Positions 17,937 to 27,831 of a DNA stretch of 57,163 nt are shown here, one piece after another; the first letter of the stretch is position 1; each line of letters starts with the position of its first letter. Origin of the DNA: an uncultured Spartobacteria bacterium (GTDB lineage: Bacteria > Verrucomicrobiota > Verrucomicrobiia > Chthoniobacterales > Chthoniobacteraceae); NCBI GenBank assembly GCA_903933715.1, contig CAIZLD010000005.1, positions 1-57,163 of the forward strand, in the 5' to 3' direction. The notes beneath the pieces were generated by a model, which saw only the letters and a list, made by a program, of their open reading frames with translations, was not told where the DNA came from and did not search any database. The position numbers were made by a program, and so were the translations under genes.

Positions 17937-19016
17937 CTACTCGTCCCAATCGTCGGGCGGATCTTTGAGAAGGGCGCGGAATTTCTTCTTGTCGATGGCT
18001 TTTTCGTAAGCCTCCTCGGGCGAGATCCGGGCAGCCCGCAGATGATCCACGATGGCGTCGTCGAGCGGCTGGTTCCCCTTCTTTTTGCCCACCTGCATCA
18101 TGCCCGGGATTTGGTGGGTTTTGGCCTCGCGGATCAGGTTGGCAATCGGGTTATCGACGACCAGGATTTCCAGGGCGGCGCAGCGGCCCGGCTTGTCGAT
18201 CCGCCGGAAAAGGTTCTGCGCGACCACTCCCTTGAGCGATTCGGCCAGCGTGGTCCGAATCTGGTTTTGCTGATTGGTCGGGAAAACGTCGATGATACGG
18301 TCGATGGTTTTTGGGGCGCTTGAGGTATGCAACGTACCGAAAACCAAGTGACCCGTGGCCGCTGCGGTGAGCGCCAGTTCAATGGTTTCCAAATCCCGCA
18401 TTTCTCCCACGAGCACAATATCCGGGTCTTCGCGCAACGCCCCTTTCAAAGCCGAGGCGAAGGAGCGGGTATGGATCCCCACTTCCCGGTGGTTGACCAG
18501 GCAGTTCTGGCTCTGATGCACAAACTCGATCGGGTCTTCCACCGTGATGATGTGATCTTTGCGGTGGAGATTGCAGTAATCGATCATCGCCGCGAGGGTG
18601 GTCGATTTGCCTGAACCGGTCGGGCCGGTGACGAGCACCATTCCTTTGTTGAGCATTGCGAATTTTTTCAAGACCGGCGGCAGCCCGAGGTCTTCCATGG
18701 TAAAGACTTTGGACGGGATCAGACGAAAAACGGCGGCGATGCCGTTTTTTTGATTGAAGAAGTTGGCGCGAAAACGAGCCATCCCCGGGTATTCGTACCC
18801 GAAATCGATATCGCCGGTTTCCTCATACAACTTGATCTTGGTTTCCGGGGCGATTTCATAAACCAGCGCCTTCAGATCGTCATTTTCCAACACGGGGGAA
18901 TCGACCCGCACCAACTCGCCATTGATGCGCAAAATCGGTTGATTGCCGGTGGAGAGATGCAAATCCGATGCCTTGTTTTCCATCATGAAACGGAAGAACG
19001 TATCGATTCGTGCCAT
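17937..19016 (-). CDS. pilT: Type IV pilus retraction ATPase PilT
   Basis: A 359-residue hexameric ATPase of the secretion superfamily. Walker A is GPTGSGKS (130-137), the Walker B region is REDPDIVLVGEMRD, the His box is GTLHTSSAPKTIDRI, and the C-terminal retraction motif is present as PIANLIREAKTHQI (AIRNLIRE in model species). PilT disassembles the pilus, pulling the cell or taking up DNA. It lies 20 bases downstream of pilB in one leftward operon. The C-terminus is somewhat extended with an acidic end (PPDDWDE). No pilin, PilC or secretin gene is in the window. Confidence 0.93.
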   Translation of the reverse strand: MARIDTFFRFMMENKASDLHLSTGNQPILRINGELVRVDSPVLENDDLKALVYEIAPETKIKLYEETGDIDFGYEYPGMARFRANFFNQKNGIAAVFRLIPSKVFTMEDLGLPPVLKKFAMLNKGMVLVTGPTGSGKSTTLAAMIDYCNLHRKDHIITVEDPIEFVHQSQNCLVNHREVGIHTRSFASALKGALREDPDIVLVGEMRDLETIELALTAAATGHLVFGTLHTSSAPKTIDRIIDVFPTNQQNQIRTTLAESLKGVVAQNLFRRIDKPGRCAALEILVVDNPIANLIREAKTHQIPGMMQVGKKKGNQPLDDAIVDHLRAARISPEEAYEKAIDKKKFRALLKDPPDDWDE

Positions 19017-19036
19017 AAGAAGAATGAGTTAAAAAC

Positions 19037-20752
19037 TTAGTGATCCTCGGAAGTCGTGCGGAGAACTTCTTCAAGAGTGGTGATCCCTTCGCGGGCTTTG
19101 TCGATACCGGCCATGCGCAGGCTTTTCATCCCTTCCTGGACCGCCTGGTTTTTGATCACCGAAGCGGAGGCCCGTTTGACGATGAGCCGGCGAATCGCCT
19201 CGGTCACGGGCAACACTTCAAGAACAGCGGCGCGCCCGGAGTAACCCCGGCCTTTGCAGCGGTCGCAGCCAGCCCCGCGGTAAAAGGTTTCGCCCACCAA
19301 CTCCGGAATTTCGAGTTTTTCGAACACATCCGGCTCGGGGACGAACTCCTCTTTGCAGTTGGGGCAGATGCGCCGGACCAGACGCTGGGCGCAGGTCAAT
19401 AGAACCGAGGAAGAGATGAGGAACGGCTCGATCCCCATGTCGTCCAGACGGCTGATCGCGCCTGCGGCGTCGTTGGTGTGAAGGGTGCTCAAAACCTGGT
19501 GACCGGTTAGCGCCGCTTTGACAGCGATATCGGCGGTTTCCTGGTCACGGATTTCACCAATCATGACGATGTCCGGGTCTTGCCGGAGGATGGAGCGCAA
19601 AGCGCTCGCAAACGTCAGGCCAACTTCGGATTTCACGGCGACCTGGTTGATGCCGACGAGTTGATATTCGACCGGGTCCTCCACCGTGACGATGTTGTAT
19701 TCGGGGTTGTTGAGTTCCTGGAGGACGGAATAAAGCGTCGTGGTTTTACCTGAACCGGTGGGCCCGGTCACGAGGATCATCCCATGCGGCGCGTCGATCG
19801 CTTTTTTAAATTGGTCAAAGGTGCGTTCGTCCAGGCCCAGCATTTCGATGGACCCGGATAGGGCGCTTTTGTCGAGAATACGGATGACGATTTTTTCCCC
19901 GTAAATGGTGGGGAGAAATGAGATACGCAGATCGATCTCCTTCCCGGCAACCCGGATGCGAAACCGCCCGTCTTGGGGCAAACGGCGCTCCGCAATGTCG
20001 AGCCCGGCCAGGATTTTGATGCGCGAGGCCATCGGCAACTGAAGGGATTTGGGGGGCGAACTGGCTTCAATCAAGTTCCCGTCCACGCGGTAACGCAGCT
20101 TGATCGTTTTTTCGAACGGCTCAATGTGGATATCCGACGCTTTCTCCTTGAGCGCCTGGACCAGGATCATGTTGACGATCTTTACGACCGGCCCTTCCTC
20201 CCCCTGCCCCCGAAGCTGGTCGAGATCGAGATTCTCGCTGGCCTGCTTGACTTCCTCGACGGCCCCATCGGCTTCCTCGGCGGCGTCCCGCATCACCTCG
20301 TCCATCGCCATCCCCCCGCCGCTCACCCCGGAGAGAGCGTCCTCCACCGCTTTCTCGGTGGTGATCATTGGGACGATTTCGAGCTTTGTGCGCTGGCGCA
20401 GGTCGTCCAGGGCCAGGACGTTCATCGGATCGACCATCGCCACAAACAGTTTGTTGCCGAGCTTGCATATCGGGACCAGTTTGTGCGTGCGGGCGATCTC
20501 TTTTGAAACGAGGTTGATCGTTTGCTCGTGCGGATGCACCTTGGCCAAATTGATGGGCGGCACGTCGAGGCAGCGACCCATCGCAATCACCATGTCCTGT
20601 TCGGTGACATACCCTCTGCCGGTGAGGAGTTTGACGATGCGCCCCCCCTGCTGTTTTTGAAGCGCCACGATTTCCTCGAGCTGGCTGGGCAAAAGCAGAC
20701 CGTCCTCGATCAAGAGTTCAGCGATGCGTTCTCCAAAAGTTTTGGCGGCCAT
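19037..20752 (-). CDS. pilB: Type IV pilus assembly ATPase PilB (GspE family)
   Basis: A 571-residue extension ATPase. The N-terminal ~150 residues (FGERIAELLIEDGLLLPSQL and LVPICKLGNKLFVAM) form the GspE/MshE N-terminal domain, which in some homologues binds cyclic di-GMP. The motor has Walker A GPTGSGKT (330-337), DPDIVMIGEIRDQETADIA, and a His box with STLHTNDA. Four cysteines (463, 466, 496, 499) form the zinc site typical of PilB/GspE and absent from PilT. It lies nine bases downstream of the TPR/MshEN gene and 20 upstream of pilT. Confidence 0.93.
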   Translation of the reverse strand: MAAKTFGERIAELLIEDGLLLPSQLEEIVALQKQQGGRIVKLLTGRGYVTEQDMVIAMGRCLDVPPINLAKVHPHEQTINLVSKEIARTHKLVPICKLGNKLFVAMVDPMNVLALDDLRQRTKLEIVPMITTEKAVEDALSGVSGGGMAMDEVMRDAAEEADGAVEEVKQASENLDLDQLRGQGEEGPVVKIVNMILVQALKEKASDIHIEPFEKTIKLRYRVDGNLIEASSPPKSLQLPMASRIKILAGLDIAERRLPQDGRFRIRVAGKEIDLRISFLPTIYGEKIVIRILDKSALSGSIEMLGLDERTFDQFKKAIDAPHGMILVTGPTGSGKTTTLYSVLQELNNPEYNIVTVEDPVEYQLVGINQVAVKSEVGLTFASALRSILRQDPDIVMIGEIRDQETADIAVKAALTGHQVLSTLHTNDAAGAISRLDDMGIEPFLISSSVLLTCAQRLVRRICPNCKEEFVPEPDVFEKLEIPELVGETFYRGAGCDRCKGRGYSGRAAVLEVLPVTEAIRRLIVKRASASVIKNQAVQEGMKSLRMAGIDKAREGITTLEEVLRTTSEDH

Positions 20753-20761
20753 ATCGGATTT

Positions 20762-21667
20762 TTACTCTGCGATTCGGTAACAGTCGCGCAGGATTCGGTG
20801 GATGACCTCGGGCAGCGCCAGGTGCCATTGAACGTGGTAATCGACCGATTGCTGGACGATCGTTTTTGCCGCGGTATCAAACGGATTGTCGATGGCCACC
20901 ATCATCGTACGGCTCACGATATCAAAGGGAACAATCCGCCGCCCCAACGTCAGGTTCTCGGGGAGCAATTTGACGATCTGGCGGTCAATGTCATAAAATT
21001 CGAGCGGCACGTAGGCACATTTGACCCGATCGACGATCGAACTCAGGAGTGTTTCGGCCCCCACTCCGTCGGCGATGATCTCTTCCAGCAGCCCCATGAT
21101 GATCCCCGGCTTCCCGGGGTCCATCCCGGCATTATGGGTTCGAACCCGTTGCAAGGCGCCGTTCACCAGTTCATGGCTGGCCAAACGGTGCTGGACCAGG
21201 AACCGGGCCAGCGGCTCATTCCCGTCGTTGTCCAATGTCTCGCTCGCCTGAGCTATTGGAGCCACTTTCGGCATCCGGGTGGCCGATGTCGCGATCAACG
21301 TCGGTTCCGTGGAGGCAACTTCCGGCCGGGATGGAGCCGCAGGCGGGGGAGTGGCGGCAGGCAGCTCTTCAGCAACGCTGAAATCCAGCGCAATGGCCCC
21401 TTTGGACGAACCGGCTTTGTGCGGATGAAGTTTCTCTTCCAACTGGGCAAGAATCGTTTGCACCTCGGCAGAATCAGGCTCCTGCAACAAAATCCCCTCG
21501 TATTCAAGCATGGCCGAAGAATACTGGCCCAGGCGCATATACGTATCGGCCAGTTGCCGGGTCACGGCAAGCCCCTCGGCAGGTCGTCCTATTTTCCAAT
21601 ACGCCTCCTTCAGGATTTCCAGCGACTGGTAATCGTCCGGGTTGGCCTGAATGACGATCTTGAACAT
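20762..21667 (-). CDS. TPR plus GspE/MshEN-like N-domain protein, pilus operon
   Basis: At least 301 residues. The first ~95 look like TPR helices (NPDDYQSLEILKEAYWKIGR, YMRLGQYSSAMLEYEGIL), then a proline/alanine-rich linker, and the last ~150 (EPLARFLVQHRLASHELVNGAL, LLPENLTLGRRIVPFDIV, MMVAIDNPFDTAA) match the N-terminal domain of PilB/GspE without any motor. It probably assists or regulates PilB in the same operon. The start is unsure: the frame stays open and protein-like upstream to about 21840 (ISIADHLSQEERSQLLQTV precedes the ATG), yet contains no ATG, GTG or TTG, so the true start may be a rare ATT/ATC codon or the ATG at 21667. Confidence 0.7.
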   Translation of the reverse strand: MFKIVIQANPDDYQSLEILKEAYWKIGRPAEGLAVTRQLADTYMRLGQYSSAMLEYEGILLQEPDSAEVQTILAQLEEKLHPHKAGSSKGAIALDFSVAEELPAATPPPAAPSRPEVASTEPTLIATSATRMPKVAPIAQASETLDNDGNEPLARFLVQHRLASHELVNGALQRVRTHNAGMDPGKPGIIMGLLEEIIADGVGAETLLSSIVDRVKCAYVPLEFYDIDRQIVKLLPENLTLGRRIVPFDIVSRTMMVAIDNPFDTAAKTIVQQSVDYHVQWHLALPEVIHRILRDCYRIAE

Positions 21668-22071
21668 CTCGACGGTTTGGAGAAGCTGCTCGCGTTCCTC
21701 CTGGCTGAGATGATCGGCGATAGAGATGGAGATGGGGGTGTCGATGGCGATAAGAATCGGCTTCTGGGGCCAAGTTTCAAGCGTGTTTTTAAAGAGCGCG
21801 GCGGAAGATGTCGAGACCAGACAATGGGCGGCTTTGGATCAAAGCATATTTTATACCCGGTTTGCGCCCCGGATGGAGCGTGGACGCTTCCGAGTCAACC
21901 ATGTTGGCCGATCCTTTTTCCCCCGATCCTCCTTGCGCGACTCCCCGGGAACCGGTGTCGTTTCTCCGGGGTGGCGTTCGGGGATTTTAAAAACGATTTC
22001 GGCACCCATCCTTTCGGTTCGGTGCGAAACTAATGACAGAGGACAATTCACCGGAATATGGGGTCCGGTGC

Positions 22072-22104
22072 AGTGGGACGGGTATCGGGGGAGCCCGTCC
22101 CACT
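22072..22104. other. Strong GC-rich hairpin upstream of the hybrid kinase
   Basis: AGTGGGACGGG and CCCGTCCCACT form a perfect 11-base stem with an 11-base loop, in the nearly 600-base stretch between the pilus operon start and the hybrid kinase. TT follows, but no T run, so it is not a standard terminator. The rest of 21840-22266 holds nothing I can identify apart from presumed promoters for the two divergent operons. Confidence 0.5.
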
Positions 22105-22266
22105 TTGCGTACAGATCAAGCGAACGGAAGCCTCAGAGGTCTGTTGACAAAAGGAAGGCCTCTGTGGAAACTGAGCTTATTGGTTTTCAAAAAGAACAGG
22201 CATTTGAGATCGCTTCGCGCAACTCGAAATCTACGAAGCAACTCACTCTAACCGCGCCCCCCGCAA

Positions 22267-25200
22267 ATGATCGACCTGAACCCGACACGACGAATGAAGG
22301 CCAACGGCGTTTGGGTGGCGATCGCGATCCTGACCATCATTACCGCGGGATTGTTCGGCACGCATTGGAAGATCCGTCGGGCTGACCTGGAGACGAAGGA
22401 GAGTCTGCTTCAGCAAGCTCAAATGGCGGCAGACGGAATGGATATCGACCGCGTCAAGAACCTGAGCGGCACGGAGGCTGATCTGGCCTCCCCCATCTAC
22501 CAACGGCTCAAAAGCCAGCTCATGACCCTGCGCCAGGCGGAAAAAAATTGCCGCTTCATTTATCTGATGGGCCGCAGGGCGGATGGCAAAATCTTCTTTT
22601 TTATTGATAGCGAACCGGACGGTTCCAAAGACTACTCCCCTCCCGGCCAGATCTATGATGAGGCGCCGGAAGTGGACCGGCGAGTATTCGCCACCAATAT
22701 TGCGGAAACCGAGGGGCCGATTTCTGACCGCTGGGGGACCTGGATTTCCGGGTTGGTCCCATTGACAGACCCTAACACGGGCAAAGTCATTGCGGTCTTG
22801 GGAATGGATATCGGGGCCAAAACCTGGAACCGGGATTTGGCTCTCGCAGCCCTGCCCGTTATCCTTTTGACGCTGGCACTCCTTCTGATCCTGTGGATTG
22901 GGGCTTATCTTTTTTCGTGGCGAGCCCGTCGCTCGAAAACGCCTCCGCGCTGGAGTCGCGGCATTGAGCCCGGCATCGTTTTTTTTATTGGCCTCTCGGT
23001 TTCTTTGTTTGCCGCGTGGACGGCTCATGAAAGCGAGGTTCATAACCGCGATCTGTCGTTTCAAAGTCTGGCTTCGAGCAGGACGGCCGGTCTCACCCGG
23101 AGCTTGCGCGAGCTGCGCAATACCGCGCTCGAAAGCCTGGCGGGCGACTACGTTTCCGGGGAAAATTACTCTTGGAAGGAATTCCAGCAACATGCCTCAT
23201 TCCTGACGGTATCCCCAATCGTGCAGGCTTGGGAGTGGGTTCCCGCGGTTCCAGCAGCAGAAAAGACCCGGTTCGAGCAGAGAGCCCGCGCCGAGGGGGC
23301 GGACAGTTTTGAAATTTGGCAAAAAGACGCCAACGGGAACCGGGTTCCAGCTTTTGGACGGGAGACCTACTATCCCGTTTTTAATATCGCGCCCATCGAA
23401 GGCAATGAAGCGGCACTCGGTTATGATCTCGGCTCGGAACCGATTCGCCGGGCAGCGATGGAAGAGGCGATCCGCACCGGCCTTACAACCAGTTCGGACC
23501 CAGTCGAACTGGTGCAAGGAACGGATCGGCAAAACGGACTATTGGTTTACCGGCCCATTTTTGATCAGGGCGATCCAAATCGCGTCCGCGGTTTTGCTCT
23601 GGCAGTGATCCGGCTGGGGACAGCCCTGAAGAAAATGGATCCGGATAACACGGCTCGAATCGAGCTGTTTTTACTCCGCCAAAACAGAGAGCCCGAATCG
23701 CTCGCATGCTCCTGCGCTTCTCATACCAGGATTTCTGCTGATGGGGCGCTCACCCGGCCCATTTTGATTTTTGGCAAAGTTTTCACCGTCGTCGCATCCA
23801 TCGGACCCGGATTCAAGCGCGTCCACCCAACATGGTCGGGCTTGCTAGTCGGCGCAATTGGATTTCTGTTCACGCTTTCCATCACCTTTATTATCCGCGA
23901 AATTCTCCGCAGGCGGGCGGAACTGGAGCGGCTGGTGCTTGAAAGGACTTCAGCCCTTAAGGAAAGCGAGGAGCGGCATCGCGCCCTTTTTGAAAAAAAC
24001 AAATCCATCCAATTATTGATTGATCCCAACAACGGCGAAATTCTTGATGCCAATTCCGCCGCTTGCGTTTTTTACGGCTACAACCGCGAGCAGCTGCGGC
24101 GAATGAATATCACCGAAATCAACATCCTCTCGAAGGGCGAGGTGTTGAAGGAAATGGCGAACGCACTTTCTGAGCGGCGCTCCTGTTTTCATTTCCGCCA
24201 TCGGCTCGCCAATGGAGAGATCAGAGAGGTCGAATCGTATTCCGGCCCCGTCTATGCCAACGGCAGAGAGTTATTATATAGTATTATTCACGATATTACG
24301 GAACGCAAGCAGATTGAAGAAACCCTCCGCCAGAGCGAAGACCATATCCGCCTGATTTTGAATTCCACCGCCGAAGCCATTTACGGCATCGACATCCACG
24401 GAAACTGCACCTTCTGCAACGCGGCATCCCTGCGCCTGCTGGGTTATCAAAATGCCGAAGAGCTGATCGGGAAGAACATGCACTGGCAGATCCATTCCAA
24501 GAAGCCGGATGGGGAATACTTCCCGATCGAAGAGTGCAGGATTTTCCAGGCATTCCAGCAAGGCAAAGGGACGCACGCGGATGATGAAATTTTCTGGCGG
24601 GCTGACGGGAGCAACTTCCCCGCAGAGTACTGGTCTTTTCCGCAACACCGGGACGGCGCCATCGTGGGGGCTGTCGTGACATTCCTGGATATTTCAGAGC
24701 GCAAACGCGCCCAGAACCAACTCCAGATGTTCTTTGATGTCACATTGGACATGCTTTGCATCGCCAGTCTGGATGGCGCATTTTTGAAGCTCAGCCCCAC
24801 CTGGACTCAAACGCTGGGATGGTCGGATGAGGAGCTGAAATCCAAGCCTTTTATTGAGTTTGTGCACCCGGACGACCGGGCGGCTACCTTGGAAGCTACG
24901 GCAAAATTAATGCAAGGCAGAGAGATCATCTGCTTCGACAACCGTTATCAATGCAAGGACGGGAGCTACCGTTGGATCTCCTGGAATTCCCGGGCCGTCC
25001 TGGATTCCGGGTTGATCATTGCCGCCGCGCGGGATGTTACCGGCCAAAAGCAGTTTACGAGCGAGTTGGAAAAAGCGAAAGAGGCCGCGGAAGTGGCAAA
25101 CCAGGCCAAAAGCGCATTCCTGGCAAACATGTCGCACGAGATTCGCACGCCGATGAACGCGATCCTCGGCTTTTCGCAGCTCCTATTGCGCGACCCGTTG

Positions 25201-26484
25201 GTCACGCCACAACAAAAGAAGAATCTCGGAATTATCAACCACAGCGGCACCTTCCTGCTCTCCCTTATCAACGACATTCTTGAAATGTCGAAAATTGAAG
25301 CCGGGCGCATCGTGTTAACGCCCGTATTATTTGATCTTCACGGATTGTTGAAAGATCTCGGAAGCGTGTTCCAAACCCAACTCGAGACCAAGGGAGTGAA
25401 ATTTTCCGTCGAAAAACTCAGGCAGATTCCGAGATGGGTTTGCGGCGATGCGCAAAAATTGCGTCAAGTCCTTTACAATCTGCTCGGCAATGCCGCCAAA
25501 TTCACCCCCAAAGGATCGGTTGTGCTGCGTGTTTCAATGGAGGAATCGAGCGGCGAAGAATTTCGGCTCATCGTGGAAGTAGAAGATACCGGGGTCGGTA
25601 TTTCAGACAAAGAGCAAAGCGAATTGTTCCGGCGTTTTGCCCAGACCCATAGCGGACGCAAGGCGGGGGGCGGTACCGGCCTTGGCTTGGCGATTTCCCG
25701 GGAATACGTCCGGATGATGGGAGGCGACATCACCGTTCGCAGCAAAGAGAATAAAGGCAGTCTCTTCCGGCTCCATCTCAAACTGCTGAGGAGAGAGGCT
25801 CCCGCGAACTTGGGCCGTCAACATTCTGTGGATTATACCGTGCGCCTGAGCCCAGGGCAGAAACCCTGCCGAGTCCTGATTGTCGACGACAACAACGAAA
25901 ACCGGACATTGCTGCGCCAGATGCTTTCGCCAGCCGGGTTTGAGCTTGCCGAAGCGGCTAGCGGAGCCGAATCGATCGAGAAATTCAAGGCATGGAACCC
26001 GCATCTGATCCTGATGGATCTGCGCATGCCGGGAATGGACGGCTGCGAAGCGGCACGCCGCATTCGGAAAAACGATACCGGAGCAGCCGTCAAGATCGTA
26101 ATCAATTCAGCAAGCGCCTTTGAGGAAAACGAGATCGAAGCCTTGGCCGCAGGCGCAAACTTTTTCTTAAAAAAGCCAATCCAATACGGCTATCTTTTTG
26201 ACTGCATCGGAAAGCTTCTCGGCGATGAGTTCATGCTCGAGGAAGTCGCGCTGAAATCGGAAGCGACCACGCCAAAATCGGAACTATCCACCGAAGGATT
26301 ACCCGCTGAATGGCTGGCCAAAATGAAACAAGCTGTCTTGCTCGCGGACTTTGATGCGGTGGAGGAGTCTATCGAGGAAATCGCCTCGCTTGATCCAACC
26401 CGGGCGCAAAAACTCCGTAACCTTGCCGAAGAATTTGATGCAACCGCTCTATTGAAATTCCTGAGCCGGCCCGAAAAGCAATAA
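22267..26484 (+). CDS. Membrane hybrid sensor histidine kinase with CHASE and PAS domains
   Basis: A 1405-residue protein. A first membrane helix (about 15-33) precedes a periplasmic sensor of ~160 residues; helices follow near 195-218 and 236-255; then a CHASE domain (AWTAHESEVHNRD to LVYRPIFDQGDP) and another helix near 528-548. Three PAS domains follow (about 570-690, 695-820, 825-940). The dimerisation domain has FLANMSHEIRTPMNAI with phosphoacceptor H957, and the ATPase domain is intact (NLLGNAAKF, EDTGVGIS, GGGTGLGLAIS). A receiver domain follows with D1251 (ILMDLRMPGMDG) and the KKP lysine. The last 60 residues resemble the small helical tail common in hybrid kinases and lack a phosphotransfer histidine. 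The signal is unknown. It is four bases upstream of a REC-kinase. Confidence 0.92.
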   Translation: MIDLNPTRRMKANGVWVAIAILTIITAGLFGTHWKIRRADLETKESLLQQAQMAADGMDIDRVKNLSGTEADLASPIYQRLKSQLMTLRQAEKNCRFIYLMGRRADGKIFFFIDSEPDGSKDYSPPGQIYDEAPEVDRRVFATNIAETEGPISDRWGTWISGLVPLTDPNTGKVIAVLGMDIGAKTWNRDLALAALPVILLTLALLLILWIGAYLFSWRARRSKTPPRWSRGIEPGIVFFIGLSVSLFAAWTAHESEVHNRDLSFQSLASSRTAGLTRSLRELRNTALESLAGDYVSGENYSWKEFQQHASFLTVSPIVQAWEWVPAVPAAEKTRFEQRARAEGADSFEIWQKDANGNRVPAFGRETYYPVFNIAPIEGNEAALGYDLGSEPIRRAAMEEAIRTGLTTSSDPVELVQGTDRQNGLLVYRPIFDQGDPNRVRGFALAVIRLGTALKKMDPDNTARIELFLLRQNREPESLACSCASHTRISADGALTRPILIFGKVFTVVASIGPGFKRVHPTWSGLLVGAIGFLFTLSITFIIREILRRRAELERLVLERTSALKESEERHRALFEKNKSIQLLIDPNNGEILDANSAACVFYGYNREQLRRMNITEINILSKGEVLKEMANALSERRSCFHFRHRLANGEIREVESYSGPVYANGRELLYSIIHDITERKQIEETLRQSEDHIRLILNSTAEAIYGIDIHGNCTFCNAASLRLLGYQNAEELIGKNMHWQIHSKKPDGEYFPIEECRIFQAFQQGKGTHADDEIFWRADGSNFPAEYWSFPQHRDGAIVGAVVTFLDISERKRAQNQLQMFFDVTLDMLCIASLDGAFLKLSPTWTQTLGWSDEELKSKPFIEFVHPDDRAATLEATAKLMQGREIICFDNRYQCKDGSYRWISWNSRAVLDSGLIIAAARDVTGQKQFTSELEKAKEAAEVANQAKSAFLANMSHEIRTPMNAILGFSQLLLRDPLVTPQQKKNLGIINHSGTFLLSLINDILEMSKIEAGRIVLTPVLFDLHGLLKDLGSVFQTQLETKGVKFSVEKLRQIPRWVCGDAQKLRQVLYNLLGNAAKFTPKGSVVLRVSMEESSGEEFRLIVEVEDTGVGISDKEQSELFRRFAQTHSGRKAGGGTGLGLAISREYVRMMGGDITVRSKENKGSLFRLHLKLLRREAPANLGRQHSVDYTVRLSPGQKPCRVLIVDDNNENRTLLRQMLSPAGFELAEAASGAESIEKFKAWNPHLILMDLRMPGMDGCEAARRIRKNDTGAAVKIVINSASAFEENEIEALAAGANFFLKKPIQYGYLFDCIGKLLGDEFMLEEVALKSEATTPKSELSTEGLPAEWLAKMKQAVLLADFDAVEESIEEIASLDPTRAQKLRNLAEEFDATALLKFLSRPEKQ

Positions 26485-26488
26485 ACCG

Positions 26489-27673
26489 ATGATGACCAAC
26501 CCGCATATGAATTTATCAGGCTCAAACATTCTCGTCGTCGACGATATTCCCGAAAACCTGAAACTAATGACAAGTATCCTGAAACAGAGTGGATACAAAG
26601 TGAGGTCAGTTGCAAGCGGCGCGATGGCTCTTGAAACTGCAAAATTGATGCCACCGGACCTGATTCTGCTCGACATCAACATGCCGGAAATGGACGGCTA
26701 TGAAGTCTGTTCACGCCTCAAAACTGACGCGGAGCTGGCCCCGATCCCCGTCATTTTCCTAAGCGCGCTGAGCGAGTGCCCGGACAAGGTGCAAGGTTTT
26801 CAAGTGGGTGGCATCGACTATATCACCAAACCGTTTCAAGCAGAAGAAGTGCTGGCCCGGATCGAAGGCCAGTTGGAGCTGAGCAGGCTTCGGAAAGAGC
26901 TTCAGAAGCAGAATGAGATTTTGGAAGAAAAGGTTCATCTTCGCACTCGGGAACTCGCCGAAGCCAAAGACCGCCTCGCCATTCTCGACAAGACAAAAGG
27001 CGATTTCCTTTCCCTCATTTCCCATGAACTTCGCACCCCCCTGAACGGCATTTTTGGAATTGCCGAGCTGATCTTTGACTCCTGTCAATTGACTGCGGAT
27101 GAAAAAGATCTGTTGCGCCATTATGAATTTTCGCGCCAAAGGATTATCTCCATTCTCGATGACGCCCTTCTCCTGACGCAAATCGGCATGCAATCGGAAC
27201 AGTTCGCCAACATGCCCGTTTCCCTCGCCCATGCATTGAGACTTGCCATCAGAAAAGCCGGGGATCCGACCAAAATGCCGAGAGCATCCTTTGGAACCGT
27301 GCCGGAATTTCCCGCGCCGATTTACGGAGATCCGGAAATGGTGGAAAAAGCTCTGGCTGGGTTTCTCGAAGCGGCAGACAAGTTTTCCGTCCCGGGGAGC
27401 GTCCTTGAGTTATCCGGCCTCACATCCGAGTCCGAGGTGGTGCTGGGCATCAAAGCGACCGGATACCGCATTCCGGAGGCGTCCATCTCCAAAATATTTG
27501 ACGTGTTGGCGATTGCCGAAAGCATCACCCCCGGGGGAGACCTCGGGCTTAAACTTCCGCTCTCTGAACGCATCGTCAAGCTTATGGGAGGGGCGGTGGA
27601 GATCAAAAACACCGAGCCGCCGGGAGTCTCCTTAACGATACGTTTTTCCCGTTTTCTGGACCCGCAGATATAA
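26489..27673 (+). CDS. Receiver-histidine kinase with decayed ATP-binding domain
   Basis: A 394-residue protein starting with a receiver domain (VVDDIPEN, phosphoacceptor D62 in ILLDINMPEMDG, S/T in FLSALSE, K in YITKPF), then a coiled coil and a dimerisation domain with H179 in LISHELRTPLNGI. The ATPase domain that should follow is broken at key points: the N-box reads ALAGFLEAADKFS without its asparagine, and the first glycine box reads IKATGYRIPEAS instead of DxGxGI; the second glycine box (GGDLGLKLPLSERIVKLMGG) survives. It probably cannot bind ATP normally and may act as a phosphotransfer or scaffold partner of the hybrid kinase just upstream. The start at 26489 is four bases after the kinase stop; MNLSGS six codons in is an alternative. 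There is no DNA-binding output domain. Confidence 0.85.
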   Translation: MMTNPHMNLSGSNILVVDDIPENLKLMTSILKQSGYKVRSVASGAMALETAKLMPPDLILLDINMPEMDGYEVCSRLKTDAELAPIPVIFLSALSECPDKVQGFQVGGIDYITKPFQAEEVLARIEGQLELSRLRKELQKQNEILEEKVHLRTRELAEAKDRLAILDKTKGDFLSLISHELRTPLNGIFGIAELIFDSCQLTADEKDLLRHYEFSRQRIISILDDALLLTQIGMQSEQFANMPVSLAHALRLAIRKAGDPTKMPRASFGTVPEFPAPIYGDPEMVEKALAGFLEAADKFSVPGSVLELSGLTSESEVVLGIKATGYRIPEASISKIFDVLAIAESITPGGDLGLKLPLSERIVKLMGGAVEIKNTEPPGVSLTIRFSRFLDPQI

Positions 27674-27831
27674 GGGCATCCTTGGATTTTCCATAAAATT
27701 CCCGCCCGCATCTGTTTGTCAAAAGAAGCTGGCGGGAGGAGGATTCTTCGGTTAGAAAAATCCGCAAGAGAGCGAAAACGACCGGCTGGAAGGCAGAATG
27801 CCATAGCGCCGAAAAGCTCGAGCAATCAAAT

